Shown here piece after piece: positions 1 through 5,686 of a stretch of DNA of 6,213 nucleotides (position 1 is the first letter of the stretch; every line of letters begins with the position of its first letter). The position numbers and the translations under genes are program-made. This stretch comes from Fidelibacterota bacterium (GTDB lineage: Bacteria; Fidelibacterota; UBA2242). The notes under the pieces are model-generated. The model did not search any database and was not told the DNA's origin. It worked only from the letters and a program-made list of their open reading frames with translations. The stretch is taken from contig DPVY01000005.1 of the NCBI GenBank assembly GCA_003527965.1, positions 1-6,213 of the forward strand. The letters run 5' to 3'.

Positions 1-348
1 GCAAGCGGTGCTGGATTCCAGAGCCGGATAAGGGTTTTGGTATGCCTGACGCCGGATTTTTCAAAGATCCGAAATCTGAAAATTCTCGAACAGGATGAGA
101 CTCCGGGGTGCGGTACAAAAATTATTAAGGACACAAGCCGTGCGATTGATGAAGAGTGGTTCATAAAACAATTTAATGATCTGGAAGTTACCCGCCCGGT
201 TGTCTGTGTTAAAGAATCACCGAAGAAATCCAATAGTGAAGTGCAGGCAATATCCGGTGCAACGGTTTCCTCACAGGCAATTGTCGACATTTTGAATAAT
301 TCAATAAAAGATTATCGCGATAGTTACTTAAAACAAAAGGCAAATTGA
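1..348 (+). CDS. rnfG: Rnf complex subunit G (FMN-binding), C-terminal part, 5' truncated by window edge
   Basis: RnfG is a membrane-anchored, periplasm-facing electron-transfer subunit of the Rnf ferredoxin:NAD+ oxidoreductase and carries FMN covalently bound to a threonine. The frame is open from base 1, beginning Ala-Ser-Gly-Ala-Gly-Phe-Gln, so the gene continues upstream and the TTG at 37 should not be taken as its start. Family hallmarks visible are the GFQ...IRVLV strand, the ILEQDETPGCGTKI stretch (family: ETPGLG), and the flavinylation motif SGATVSS, with the acceptor Thr encoded at 262-264. About 115 residues of a protein usually near 200 are present, so the N-terminal membrane helix is missing. 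The stop at 346-348 lies one base before the rnfE start, as in an rnfCDGEAB operon. The Cys in TPGCG, where Leu is more usual, is a minor oddity. Identification is by motif and context together. Confidence 0.93.
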   Translation, partial: ASGAGFQSRIRVLVCLTPDFSKIRNLKILEQDETPGCGTKIIKDTSRAIDEEWFIKQFNDLEVTRPVVCVKESPKKSNSEVQAISGATVSSQAIVDILNNSIKDYRDSYLKQKAN

Positions 349-349
349 G

Positions 350-958
350 ATGGCAAAGAAAACTACATTATCCCGGGAGTTTCTAAAGGGTTTATGGGAC
401 GAAAATCCGGTCTTGCGGATGCTGTTGGGACTTTGTCCCACACTGGCTGTTACAACTTCTGCCGTTTATGGATTCTCAATGGGGCTGGCGGTAATATTTA
501 CTCTGGTAATGTCCAGTACGATTATTTCCCTGGCCAGAAATATTATTCCCAAGGAAGTTCGTATTCCGACATTTATCATTGTGATAGCGACTTTTGTAAC
601 GATTACGGACAAAACGCTGGCGGCTTATTTCCCGGATATAAGTAAAGCCCTGGGACCTTTTGTTCCGCTAATCGTCGTCAACTGTATTATCCTGGGCAGG
701 CAGGAAGCCTTTGCATCAAAAAACAGTGTCGGCAGAGCCATCATCGACGCTCTCGGAATGAGTATCGGATTTACGATTACATTAACCATTCTCGGATCTG
801 TTCGCGAATTGTTTGGTGTGGGGACAATCTTTGCCGTGCAGATCATGCCCGATAGTTTTGAACCACTGATGGTAATGGTTCTGCAACCGGGCGCGTTTTT
901 GACGCTTGGATTGATGATTGGTATTGGCAACTGGCTGAATGCAAGGAGGACGAAATAA
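350..958 (+). CDS. rnfE: Rnf complex integral membrane subunit E
   Basis: RnfE (NqrD/RnfE family) is a polytopic inner-membrane subunit that, with RnfA, forms the pseudo-symmetric core carrying electrons across the membrane through an intramembrane Fe-S cluster. The 202-residue length is typical. The N-terminus has the family segment LWDENPVLRMLLGLCPTLAVT, with Cys29, and the second half-site VNCIILGRQEAFA, with Cys112. Both match the conserved cysteines known in NqrD-type proteins. Several hydrophobic helices follow (about residues 37-62, 72-95, 103-120, 130-150 and 175-195), and the conserved GSVRELFG loop is near residue 150. The ATG is one base after the rnfG stop. The stop codon overlaps the rnfA ATG (TAATG), so translation of the two is probably coupled. 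Na+ versus H+ specificity cannot be read from this sequence. Confidence 0.96.
   Translation: MAKKTTLSREFLKGLWDENPVLRMLLGLCPTLAVTTSAVYGFSMGLAVIFTLVMSSTIISLARNIIPKEVRIPTFIIVIATFVTITDKTLAAYFPDISKALGPFVPLIVVNCIILGRQEAFASKNSVGRAIIDALGMSIGFTITLTILGSVRELFGVGTIFAVQIMPDSFEPLMVMVLQPGAFLTLGLMIGIGNWLNARRTK
943..950 (+). promoter_or_regulatory. Shine-Dalgarno site of rnfA inside the rnfE 3' end
   Basis: AAGGAGGA lies inside the last codons of rnfE, seven bases before the rnfA ATG at 958. It is a near-perfect anti-16S match and fixes the rnfA start at the TAATG overlap. Confidence 0.85.
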
Positions 959-1533
959 TGACGAATTTATTCGTAATATTTCTATCGGCAGTTATTGTAA
1001 ATAATTATGTACTGGTCAATTTTCTCGGTATATGCCCCTTCGTCGGTGTATCGAAGAAGATCGGTCCGGCGCTCAGTATGGGTATGGCAACTACCTTTGT
1101 GATGACCCTAACATCGGCTGTGTCATGGCTAATCAATAAATATATTCTTGAAGGATTGAATTTACAGTTTTTACAAACGGTATCTTTTATCCTGGTAATT
1201 GCATCGCTTGTTCAACTGGTAGAGATGTTTGTCAAAAAAATCAGTAAACCGCTTTATGATGCACTGGGAATATTTTTACCGTTGATTACAACAAACTGTG
1301 CAATTTTAGGGGTTGCCCTGTTTCTCGTTATGAAAGAATACAATTTCATCGAGAGTATAGTCTTTGGATTTAGCGCCGGGGTTGGTTTTACTCTTGCGAT
1401 TGTCGTTATGGCAGGAATTCGGGAAGAGTTGGAATTGGCGGATGTTCCTGAATATTTTAAAGGTGCGCCAATTACCATGATCGTAGCCGGCTGTCTCGCT
1501 TTGGCATTCATGGGTTTTTCGGGATTGATTTAA
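958..1533 (+). CDS. rnfA: Rnf complex integral membrane subunit A
   Basis: RnfA (NqrE/RnfA family) is the partner of RnfE. The two are homologous, are inserted with opposite topology, and jointly ligate an intramembrane [2Fe-2S] cluster in the solved Rnf/Nqr family structures. The 191-residue length is standard. The N-terminal signature NNYVLVNFLGICPFVGVSKK holds Cys26, and the second signature TTNCAILGVALF holds Cys114, the expected ligand pair. The C-terminal GIREELELADVPEYFKGAPI loop and the closing LAFMGFSGLI helix are also characteristic. About six membrane helices are apparent. The start overlaps the rnfE stop and has a strong Shine-Dalgarno site; the stop is followed directly by the rnfB ribosome binding site. 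Nothing looks truncated or frameshifted. Confidence 0.97.
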   Translation: MTNLFVIFLSAVIVNNYVLVNFLGICPFVGVSKKIGPALSMGMATTFVMTLTSAVSWLINKYILEGLNLQFLQTVSFILVIASLVQLVEMFVKKISKPLYDALGIFLPLITTNCAILGVALFLVMKEYNFIESIVFGFSAGVGFTLAIVVMAGIREELELADVPEYFKGAPITMIVAGCLALAFMGFSGLI

Positions 1534-1540
1534 AAGGAGT
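1534..1540 (+). promoter_or_regulatory. Shine-Dalgarno site that decides the rnfB start
   Basis: AAGGAGT directly follows the rnfA stop codon. Two in-frame ATGs follow, at 1542 and 1548. The first is only one or two bases from the site, too close for normal initiation. The second is seven bases away, so 1548 is the preferred rnfB start. Confidence 0.75.
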
Positions 1541-1547
1541 AATGGTA

Positions 1548-2366
1548 ATGAATTATACATCCCTCTTATATGCAGTTTTGAGTATGGGTGGAATGGGTCT
1601 GTTTTTCTCAATATTAATCACTCTTGCCAATAAAAAATTGCACGTTGAAGAGGATCCCCGAATTGAATTGGTTGGTGATCTTTTACCCGGCGCAAATTGC
1701 GGCAGCTGTGGATCTGCCGGCTGTGCAAATTTTGCCGAGAATCTTGTTGGCGGCAAATCTCAGCTAAACGACTGCCCTGTCTGTGGCGCCGAAGCCGCGG
1801 CAACAATTGCTAAAATCCTGGGTGTCGAAGTCGAATCCGGTGTTCGTCAGGTCGCTATTGTAATGTGTCAGGGCGGCACTGGCGCCGTAAAGAAAAAAGC
1901 CGATTATGATGGGATTAAGACCTGTATCGGTGCGACCTTTGTCAGCGGAGGAGAACGGGCCTGTGCTTACGGCTGTATCGGTTTAGGAGATTGTGTGACA
2001 GTTTGCCCGTTTGATGCTATTCACATGAATGCTAAAGGTATACCGGTTGTTGACCGGGTTAAGTGTACCGGTTGCGGAAATTGTGTAAGCGCCTGTCCGC
2101 GAAATGTGATTGAATTACATCCAATCAGCCATCATGTTTTTGTTCTCTGCCGAAATGAGGATTCCGGGAAAAATTCCCGGGCGGTTTGCAGCGCTGCCTG
2201 CATTGGCTGTAAAATATGTGAAAAGGCTGTTGATGGCGTCGGATTCACCGTCGAAAATAATCTGGCGATTGTTGATCATTCTAAATATACTAAAGAGTTG
2301 GTATTACCAACCGAAAAATGCCCAACGAAATGCATAGTAATTGTTGGTGAAGCCGATGAGGTCTGA
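1548..2366 (+). CDS. rnfB: Rnf complex iron-sulfur subunit B
   Basis: RnfB is the membrane-anchored, multi-cluster Fe-S subunit thought to accept electrons from ferredoxin. Numbered from the ATG at 1548 (272 residues; an ATG two codons upstream is less well spaced from the Shine-Dalgarno site), it has an N-terminal membrane helix at about 4-27. Next is the Fe-S domain GANCGSCGSAGC with Cys51, 54, 59 and 76. A first ferredoxin domain has Cys139, 143, 149 and 153P and then Cys173, 176, 179 and 183P, enough for two [4Fe-4S] clusters. A second ferredoxin-like domain has CIGCKIC (Cys218, 221, 224) and a late CPTKC (Cys258, 262). In this last domain the fourth Cys of the first motif is Val228, and the first three of the second motif are absent. 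This keeps one complete ligand set and loses the other. It is the long RnfB type rather than the roughly 190-residue gammaproteobacterial form. The stop directly abuts the next gene. Confidence 0.97.
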   Translation: MNYTSLLYAVLSMGGMGLFFSILITLANKKLHVEEDPRIELVGDLLPGANCGSCGSAGCANFAENLVGGKSQLNDCPVCGAEAAATIAKILGVEVESGVRQVAIVMCQGGTGAVKKKADYDGIKTCIGATFVSGGERACAYGCIGLGDCVTVCPFDAIHMNAKGIPVVDRVKCTGCGNCVSACPRNVIELHPISHHVFVLCRNEDSGKNSRAVCSAACIGCKICEKAVDGVGFTVENNLAIVDHSKYTKELVLPTEKCPTKCIVIVGEADEV

Positions 2367-2807
2367 TTGGATCAGGAATTTGAAACAGGTGAGATTGTCG
2401 AGATCATCGGAATAATCGCCGGTGTTGAGTTGCAGGAAAATGATCAATGTCATTCCTGCGGCGCCAAAATGATCTGCCGACCCGGAGCATCCGGCAAGCG
2501 AATGTTGTACCTTAAAAATACATTAAATGCACGGGTAGGTGATCGTATTCTGATTGAGCAATCCGATAAAAATCAGTTGAAACTGGCTTTTATGCAGTAT
2601 GGGCTGCCAATGTTTGGTTTTATTGCCGCCGTTATCATAGCAAATCTATTTATCTCAGAAACGGTTTTAGGAATACCGGCTGAAATCTGGCAATTTGTGA
2701 TTGGGCTTAGTGTACTGGGGATAATTGGCGTTTTTATCAGGTTATGGTGTGCCCGCAAAGCAGCTGCGGATTTTTCGGTGTTTTCGATGAAGAAAATCTG
2801 TCAATAG
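2367..2807 (+). CDS. rseC: SoxR-reducing system / RseC (MucC) family membrane protein
   Basis: This is a small inner-membrane protein of the RseC/MucC family (Pfam RseC_MucC type), which in Escherichia coli works with the Rsx (Rnf-like) complex to keep SoxR reduced. Its biochemical role in Rnf operons elsewhere is unclear. It has 146 residues. The N-terminal part (1-70) is soluble and contains the family cysteine cluster CHSCGAKMIC (Cys28, 31, 37), the basic stretch after it, and the NTLNARVGDRILIE beta segment. Two membrane helices follow at about 74-97 and 107-127, with a short basic C-terminus. No ATG is available near the N-terminus, so the start is taken as TTG at 2367, immediately after the rnfB stop. 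A weak TGAGG lies five bases upstream, inside rnfB, suggesting coupled translation. The family assignment rests on architecture, cysteine spacing and operon position. The symbol follows the family name, not a proven function. Confidence 0.82.
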   Translation: MDQEFETGEIVEIIGIIAGVELQENDQCHSCGAKMICRPGASGKRMLYLKNTLNARVGDRILIEQSDKNQLKLAFMQYGLPMFGFIAAVIIANLFISETVLGIPAEIWQFVIGLSVLGIIGVFIRLWCARKAAADFSVFSMKKICQ

Positions 2808-2830
2808 ATTCAAAGATTTGATTAAATAAA

Positions 2831-2842
2831 CAATTTAAATTG
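2831..2842 (+). repeat. 12-bp perfect palindrome just upstream of apbE
   Basis: CAATTTAAATTG is perfectly self-complementary and sits eight bases before the apbE ATG, where a Shine-Dalgarno site would be expected. Its left part, CAATTTAAA, recurs at 2860-2868 inside the first codons of apbE. It could be an operator or simply a chance product of AT-rich sequence; nothing here decides. Confidence 0.35.
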
Positions 2843-2850
2843 CTACTATT

Positions 2851-3843
2851 ATGAAAAGACAATTTAAACCGCTTTTTTTGATTTTATTAATCACCGTTTT
2901 GGGTCTGATGAATTATCGCTGCCAATCACATGCGGGATTAAAAGTTTATCAGAGCACCCGGTTTGCAATGGGCACCATAATTGAAATTTCGGTTCTGGAT
3001 CGCTCCGAAAAACATGCCGGTGAGGCGATTGACGCCGCCTATGCCGAAATTAATCGCATTGGGTCATTATTTTATGAAGGGAATCCGGAAAGTCCGCTGT
3101 ATGCCTTTAGTCATAGATCAGCGGATGAAGTTGCAATGCCCGTTGAGGTTCTGGCTCTGATCCGACGAGGTCTGGAAATATCCGATTTGACAGATGGAGC
3201 TTTCGATATGACCGTCGGCATTTTATTACCTTTATATAATTTTAAAGCGGAATCCCCTGTTCCGCCTTCTAAACATGATATTAATGAAGTTCTCCCGTTT
3301 GTAAATTATCGTTCTCTGACTGTGGATTTCGAGCGGGGCGTATTAAGCGCATCTTTTCCCAGAACAATGCTTACTGCAGGTGGGATTGCCAAAGGGTACG
3401 GCGTTGATCGGGCGATTGAAATCCTGGAAGATCAAGGTGTCGAAGGCGCCTTAGTGAATGCCGGTGGAGATCTGCGAGTGCTTCCGAGAGCGGATGGGAA
3501 GATATGGAAGGTCGGCATTCAGGATCCCAGAGATATGCATAAAATGCTGAAAATTGTCGAAATAGACAGCGGTGCAGTTGTTACTTCAGGTGATTACCAG
3601 AAATACTTTTTTTATAATGGCAAACGCTATCATCATCTGATAAACCCTGAGACAGGCTGTCCCGCGGATTCCTGCCAGTCGGTCACAATTATCGCTCCGA
3701 CGGCAGAAAGAGCCGATGCTTTAGCGACCGGGATATTTGTCGCCGGACCTGACAAAGGTTTAAAGATTCTGAATTCTCTGCCAGGATGTGAAGGGTTGAT
3801 TGTTCGGTGGGACGGTAAAATATTTGAGACAGAAGGTTTTTAG
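2851..3843 (+). CDS. apbE: FAD:protein FMN transferase (ApbE family), exported
   Basis: ApbE is the Mg2+-dependent flavin transferase that splits FAD and attaches FMN through a phosphoester bond to the Thr/Ser of S/D-G-A-T motifs, such as those in RnfG and RnfD. Its place at the end of this operon makes RnfG, with its SGAT site, the obvious substrate. The 330 residues start with an N-terminal hydrophobic signal (about 5-20) ending at Cys24. The residues before it (MNYRC) are not a good lipobox, so lipid anchoring is uncertain. Family motifs in order are RFAMGTIIEISV (38-48), TDGAFDMTVGILLPLYNF (114-131), AGGIAKGYGVDRAIEIL (176-192), LVNAGGDLRV (201-210), WKVGIQDPR (219-227), GAVVTSGDYQKYF (241-253), HHLINPETGCPA (261-272) and the metal-site segment ERADALATGIFVAG (286-299). 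The protein is full length. The ATG has no Shine-Dalgarno site, and the preceding gene ends 43 bases upstream. Confidence 0.95.
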   Translation: MKRQFKPLFLILLITVLGLMNYRCQSHAGLKVYQSTRFAMGTIIEISVLDRSEKHAGEAIDAAYAEINRIGSLFYEGNPESPLYAFSHRSADEVAMPVEVLALIRRGLEISDLTDGAFDMTVGILLPLYNFKAESPVPPSKHDINEVLPFVNYRSLTVDFERGVLSASFPRTMLTAGGIAKGYGVDRAIEILEDQGVEGALVNAGGDLRVLPRADGKIWKVGIQDPRDMHKMLKIVEIDSGAVVTSGDYQKYFFYNGKRYHHLINPETGCPADSCQSVTIIAPTAERADALATGIFVAGPDKGLKILNSLPGCEGLIVRWDGKIFETEGF

Positions 3844-3934
3844 ATTTTAATTCCATCCCATTTGATTTAATTCCCTTACCTCCGGTGATAGGGCAGATCT
3901 CAATATAAAAGTCTCAAGTTGAAATATAACCGGG

Positions 3935-4008
3935 TTTTTCATTACATCTATCCGGAACAGCGGATATTATTACTGAAAATCAGTATGAGCGGCATTTTTC
4001 AATACATC
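3935..4008 (+). repeat. Short direct near-repeat in the apbE/foldase intergenic region
   Basis: TTTTTCATTACATC at 3935-3948 and TTTTTCAATACATC at 3995-4008 differ at one of 14 positions and begin 60 bases apart. The rest of the 3844-4010 spacer shows no open frame, no strong hairpin and no recognisable RNA element. Confidence 0.3.
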
Positions 4009-4015
4009 ATAAAAA

Positions 4016-4047
4016 AAAACCGTCCTGGAAAAATCCCGGACGGTTTT
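4016..4047. terminator. Bidirectional intrinsic terminator between the rnf operon and the foldase gene
   Basis: Inverted arms at 4016-4029 and 4034-4047 (core AAAACCGTCC / GGACGGTTTT) form a 10-bp stem, one T/C mismatch, three more pairs and an AAAA loop. The left side is preceded by a run of A's from 4011, which gives a U9 tract for minus-strand transcripts. The right side ends in TTTT and a T-rich stretch for plus-strand transcripts. The two genes converge on it, with the minus-strand stop codon only 20 bases away, so it probably serves both. The minus-strand reading is the stronger one. Confidence 0.85.
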
Positions 4048-4067
4048 CGATTTCTTATAATTACGAT

Positions 4068-5084
4068 TTAATATTCAATAACCTTGAATTTTGATTTAGA
4101 CTTCAATTTTTCAATCAGATTATTATATGCTTCGTTGGATTTGTTATTTTTCAATTTCTCTTCATAACTACTTTTAACTTCATCAAAAGGACGTTTTTCC
4201 TTGTTACGTTCAATGACTTTGATGATATGATAGCCGTAAGTTGTTTCAACAATATCACTTGTTTCACCAACAGGTACACTAAAAGAGGCGTCTTCAAAAG
4301 GCTTTACCATCTGGCCTTTTGGAAAATCTTTGTACAATCCACCGTTTTTGTTGGAGCCGGGATCTTCAGAAAATTCGTTTGCCAGCGCTGCAAAATCTTC
4401 ACCGGCTTTGGCGCGTTCTAAAATCGATTCCATTTTTTTATAGACTTCCTGTTTGCTGGAATCAGCCATTCCCTGGGTCTTCAATAAAATGTGCCGAACA
4501 GTTGCAGATTTATCCTCATTATATAGCTCCTGCAACTCCTCTTCGGTAACGGTAAACTCTTCAGCGAGAGTTTCGTCAATATATTTTTGTATTGTTAAAC
4601 CGTTGCGTGTATCGTTCTGCACGGTTTCATATTTGATATTATTTTCTTCCAGCCATGCCATGAACTTCTCCCGATCACCGTTACGGATATATCGTGCGAG
4701 AATTGTACTGTCGACTTCGGCGTCAGTGATGTTAATATTGGCGCGTTCGGCGGCTTTTAGCAGTAGTTTAATTTCCGCTAATTGTAAGGCGTGCTGATTG
4801 ACGATGCTTTTGATCCGGGCTTCATCAAAAGTGGCTAGCTGTTTGGCGCGGTTTCCAAAGTTTGTCTGAATTGCATTAAACACATCGCCGGAACGGATGT
4901 CAAATTCTTTTGTGCTAATAAGAACATTATTGTTTTCGGGATCAAGATAGGCAATTTTCGCAGCAACATCTGCAGCAAGTAAGTAAGCTGGCGTGTCTTT
5001 TTCCAATGTAATGCCGGGTTCTTTCTTGGAACAGGACGCGAAAATTACAAACAATGACAGGGCTAAAATAAAGTATTTTTTCAT
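4068..5084 (-). CDS. Lipoprotein peptidylprolyl isomerase, parvulin (PpiC/SurA/PrsA-like)
   Basis: This is a predicted envelope chaperone and prolyl cis-trans isomerase that would help fold exported proteins. The 338-residue product begins with a lipoprotein signal peptide (MKK, hydrophobic 4-15, lipobox FASC with Cys18 as the lipidated residue). A helical, charged N-terminal region of the SurA/PrsA/trigger-factor-like type follows at about 35-190. A parvulin domain spans about 194-292, with VRHILLK (196-202), ALANEFSEDPGSNKNGGLY (233-251), MVKPFEDASFSVPVGE (259-274) and the closing TYGYHIIKV (282-290). A lysine-rich helical tail (about 300-338) completes it. The start at 5084 has a good Shine-Dalgarno site. 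The gene is transcribed alone towards the rnf operon and ends at a strong hairpin. Nothing ties it functionally to Rnf. I leave the symbol blank because PrsA-like and SurA/PpiD-like lipoproteins cannot be told apart here. Confidence 0.93.
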   Translation of the reverse strand: MKKYFILALSLFVIFASCSKKEPGITLEKDTPAYLLAADVAAKIAYLDPENNNVLISTKEFDIRSGDVFNAIQTNFGNRAKQLATFDEARIKSIVNQHALQLAEIKLLLKAAERANINITDAEVDSTILARYIRNGDREKFMAWLEENNIKYETVQNDTRNGLTIQKYIDETLAEEFTVTEEELQELYNEDKSATVRHILLKTQGMADSSKQEVYKKMESILERAKAGEDFAALANEFSEDPGSNKNGGLYKDFPKGQMVKPFEDASFSVPVGETSDIVETTYGYHIIKVIERNKEKRPFDEVKSSYEEKLKNNKSNEAYNNLIEKLKSKSKFKVIEY

Positions 5085-5090
5085 TCTGTA

Positions 5091-5096
5091 CTCCTC
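5091..5096 (-). promoter_or_regulatory. Shine-Dalgarno site of the parvulin lipoprotein gene
   Basis: On the minus strand GAGGAG lies six bases before the ATG at 5084 (context AAAGAGGAGTACAG). It supports that start, which also gives an intact lipoprotein signal peptide. Confidence 0.8.
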
Positions 5097-5115
5097 TTTG
5101 AACGATTAAAAAATC

Positions 5116-5143
5116 CGTATAAGATATAGATTTATATATTCAA
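5116..5143 (-). promoter_or_regulatory. Possible sigma70-type promoter for the parvulin gene
   Basis: Read on the minus strand, TTGAAT (5143-5138) and TATACG (5121-5116) are separated by 16 bases. Each matches the -35 or -10 consensus at four of six positions, and they lie about 30-60 bases upstream of the start codon. The spacer is very AT-rich, so several other pairings are possible, including a TATGAT further upstream. For the tRNA on the other strand, TTGACT at 5179-5184 is the only -35-like element seen, without a well-spaced -10. Confidence 0.3.
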
Positions 5144-5262
5144 ATCATAATGTTTTTATAGTGTAACAGGTTTCTGATTTGACTCGGCTAAATTTTCAAA
5201 TACTACTCATAATTTCTTTGGGAGTTTAAACTTTATCATGTAATTTTAAGACGATATTTGAT

Positions 5263-5335
5263 GCCCCCATAGCTCAGTTGGATAGAGCGTCGGCCTCCGG
5301 AGCCGGAAGCACAGGTTCGAGTCCTGTTGGGGGTA
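5263..5335 (+). tRNA. tRNA-Arg, anticodon CCG
   Basis: A complete cloverleaf can be drawn by hand. The acceptor arms are 5263-5269 (GCCCCCA) and 5328-5334 (TGGGGGT), with a G-U first pair and A5335 as discriminator. The D stem is GCTC 5272-5275 with GAGC 5285-5288. The anticodon stem is 5290-5294 with 5302-5306, and the loop is CTCCGGA, with anticodon CCG at 5297-5299 reading the CGG arginine codon. A four-base variable region follows. The T arm is ACAGG 5311-5315, loop TTCGAGT, and CCTGT 5323-5327. No CCA is encoded; the next bases are CTTTT. The tRNA stands alone, with no other tRNA adjacent. Confidence 0.96.
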
Positions 5336-5628
5336 CTTTTATAACTCCCCGTCAATAAAACATTTCCCCGTCCTGACACTTCATATATTTTGCTCATTTT
5401 ACCGATTCCAAAGCGTGATTATCTTTGTCTCGATATTCATCGGGATTATCTAATAGTACTTTACGATATTTTCTTGAATCGTTCGTATTATCCGAAGAAA
5501 CTTTCGCAAAGGTTGTTTATATACATTCCGAGGTTGTACAGTAGAGCGGTTATGGGACAACCCGGCGAAAATTATAATACTGACTTGTTTACAGCCGAAT
5601 AGCTACAACCGGAAGAGCCAAAAAAAAA
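5336..5628. other. Intergenic stretch without a supported gene
   Basis: About 290 bases lie between the tRNA and the minus-strand terminator. An open frame of 70 codons exists on the + strand (5390-5602), but it begins only at TTG, has no Shine-Dalgarno site, shows no domain I recognise and reads as arginine/tyrosine-rich low-complexity protein. TCCCCGTC occurs twice (5346-5353 and 5365-5372). GGTTGT occurs near 5510 and again near 5530, with TACAACC near 5603. No copy of the tRNA 3' end is present, so there is no sign of an integrated element. I see no clear small RNA, though an unrecognised one is possible. Confidence 0.5.
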
Positions 5629-5663
5629 ACAAAAGGGTAGACCACAGTGATCTGCCCTTTTGT
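5629..5663 (-). terminator. Intrinsic terminator of the oligoendopeptidase gene
   Basis: Arms at 5629-5641 (ACAAAAGGGTAGA) and 5651-5663 (TCTGCCCTTTTGT) pair over 13 positions with one G-U, around a nine-base loop. On the minus strand the hairpin is followed by the complement of A's at 5620-5628, giving a U9 or longer tract. It lies 23 bases past the minus-strand stop codon. A plus-strand use is weaker because no T run follows on that side. Confidence 0.88.
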
Positions 5664-5686
5664 ATAATTTGAATTATTCTACGCTA

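Noticed and set aside
37..348. rnfG start at the TTG at 37
   Set aside because: The frame is open to base 1 and the residues upstream (AGFQSRIRV) match the RnfG family, so the TTG is an internal Leu codon of a truncated gene.
394..645. Alternative open frame overlapping rnfE
   Set aside because: Shadow frame; rnfE in the other frame has full-length family motifs.
3884..3910. Small hairpin (CCCT...AGGG with inner ACC/GGT) after apbE as its terminator
   Set aside because: The stem is short and interrupted and no T run follows; the hairpin at 4016-4047 is far stronger.
5390..5602. 70-codon open frame on the + strand after the tRNA
   Set aside because: Only a TTG start, no ribosome binding site, no recognisable domain and unusual composition; length is within chance for this AT-rich stretch.
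5263..5628. tRNA-Arg as an attachment site of an integrated element
   Set aside because: No second copy of the tRNA 3' end, no integrase and no mobile genes are in the window.
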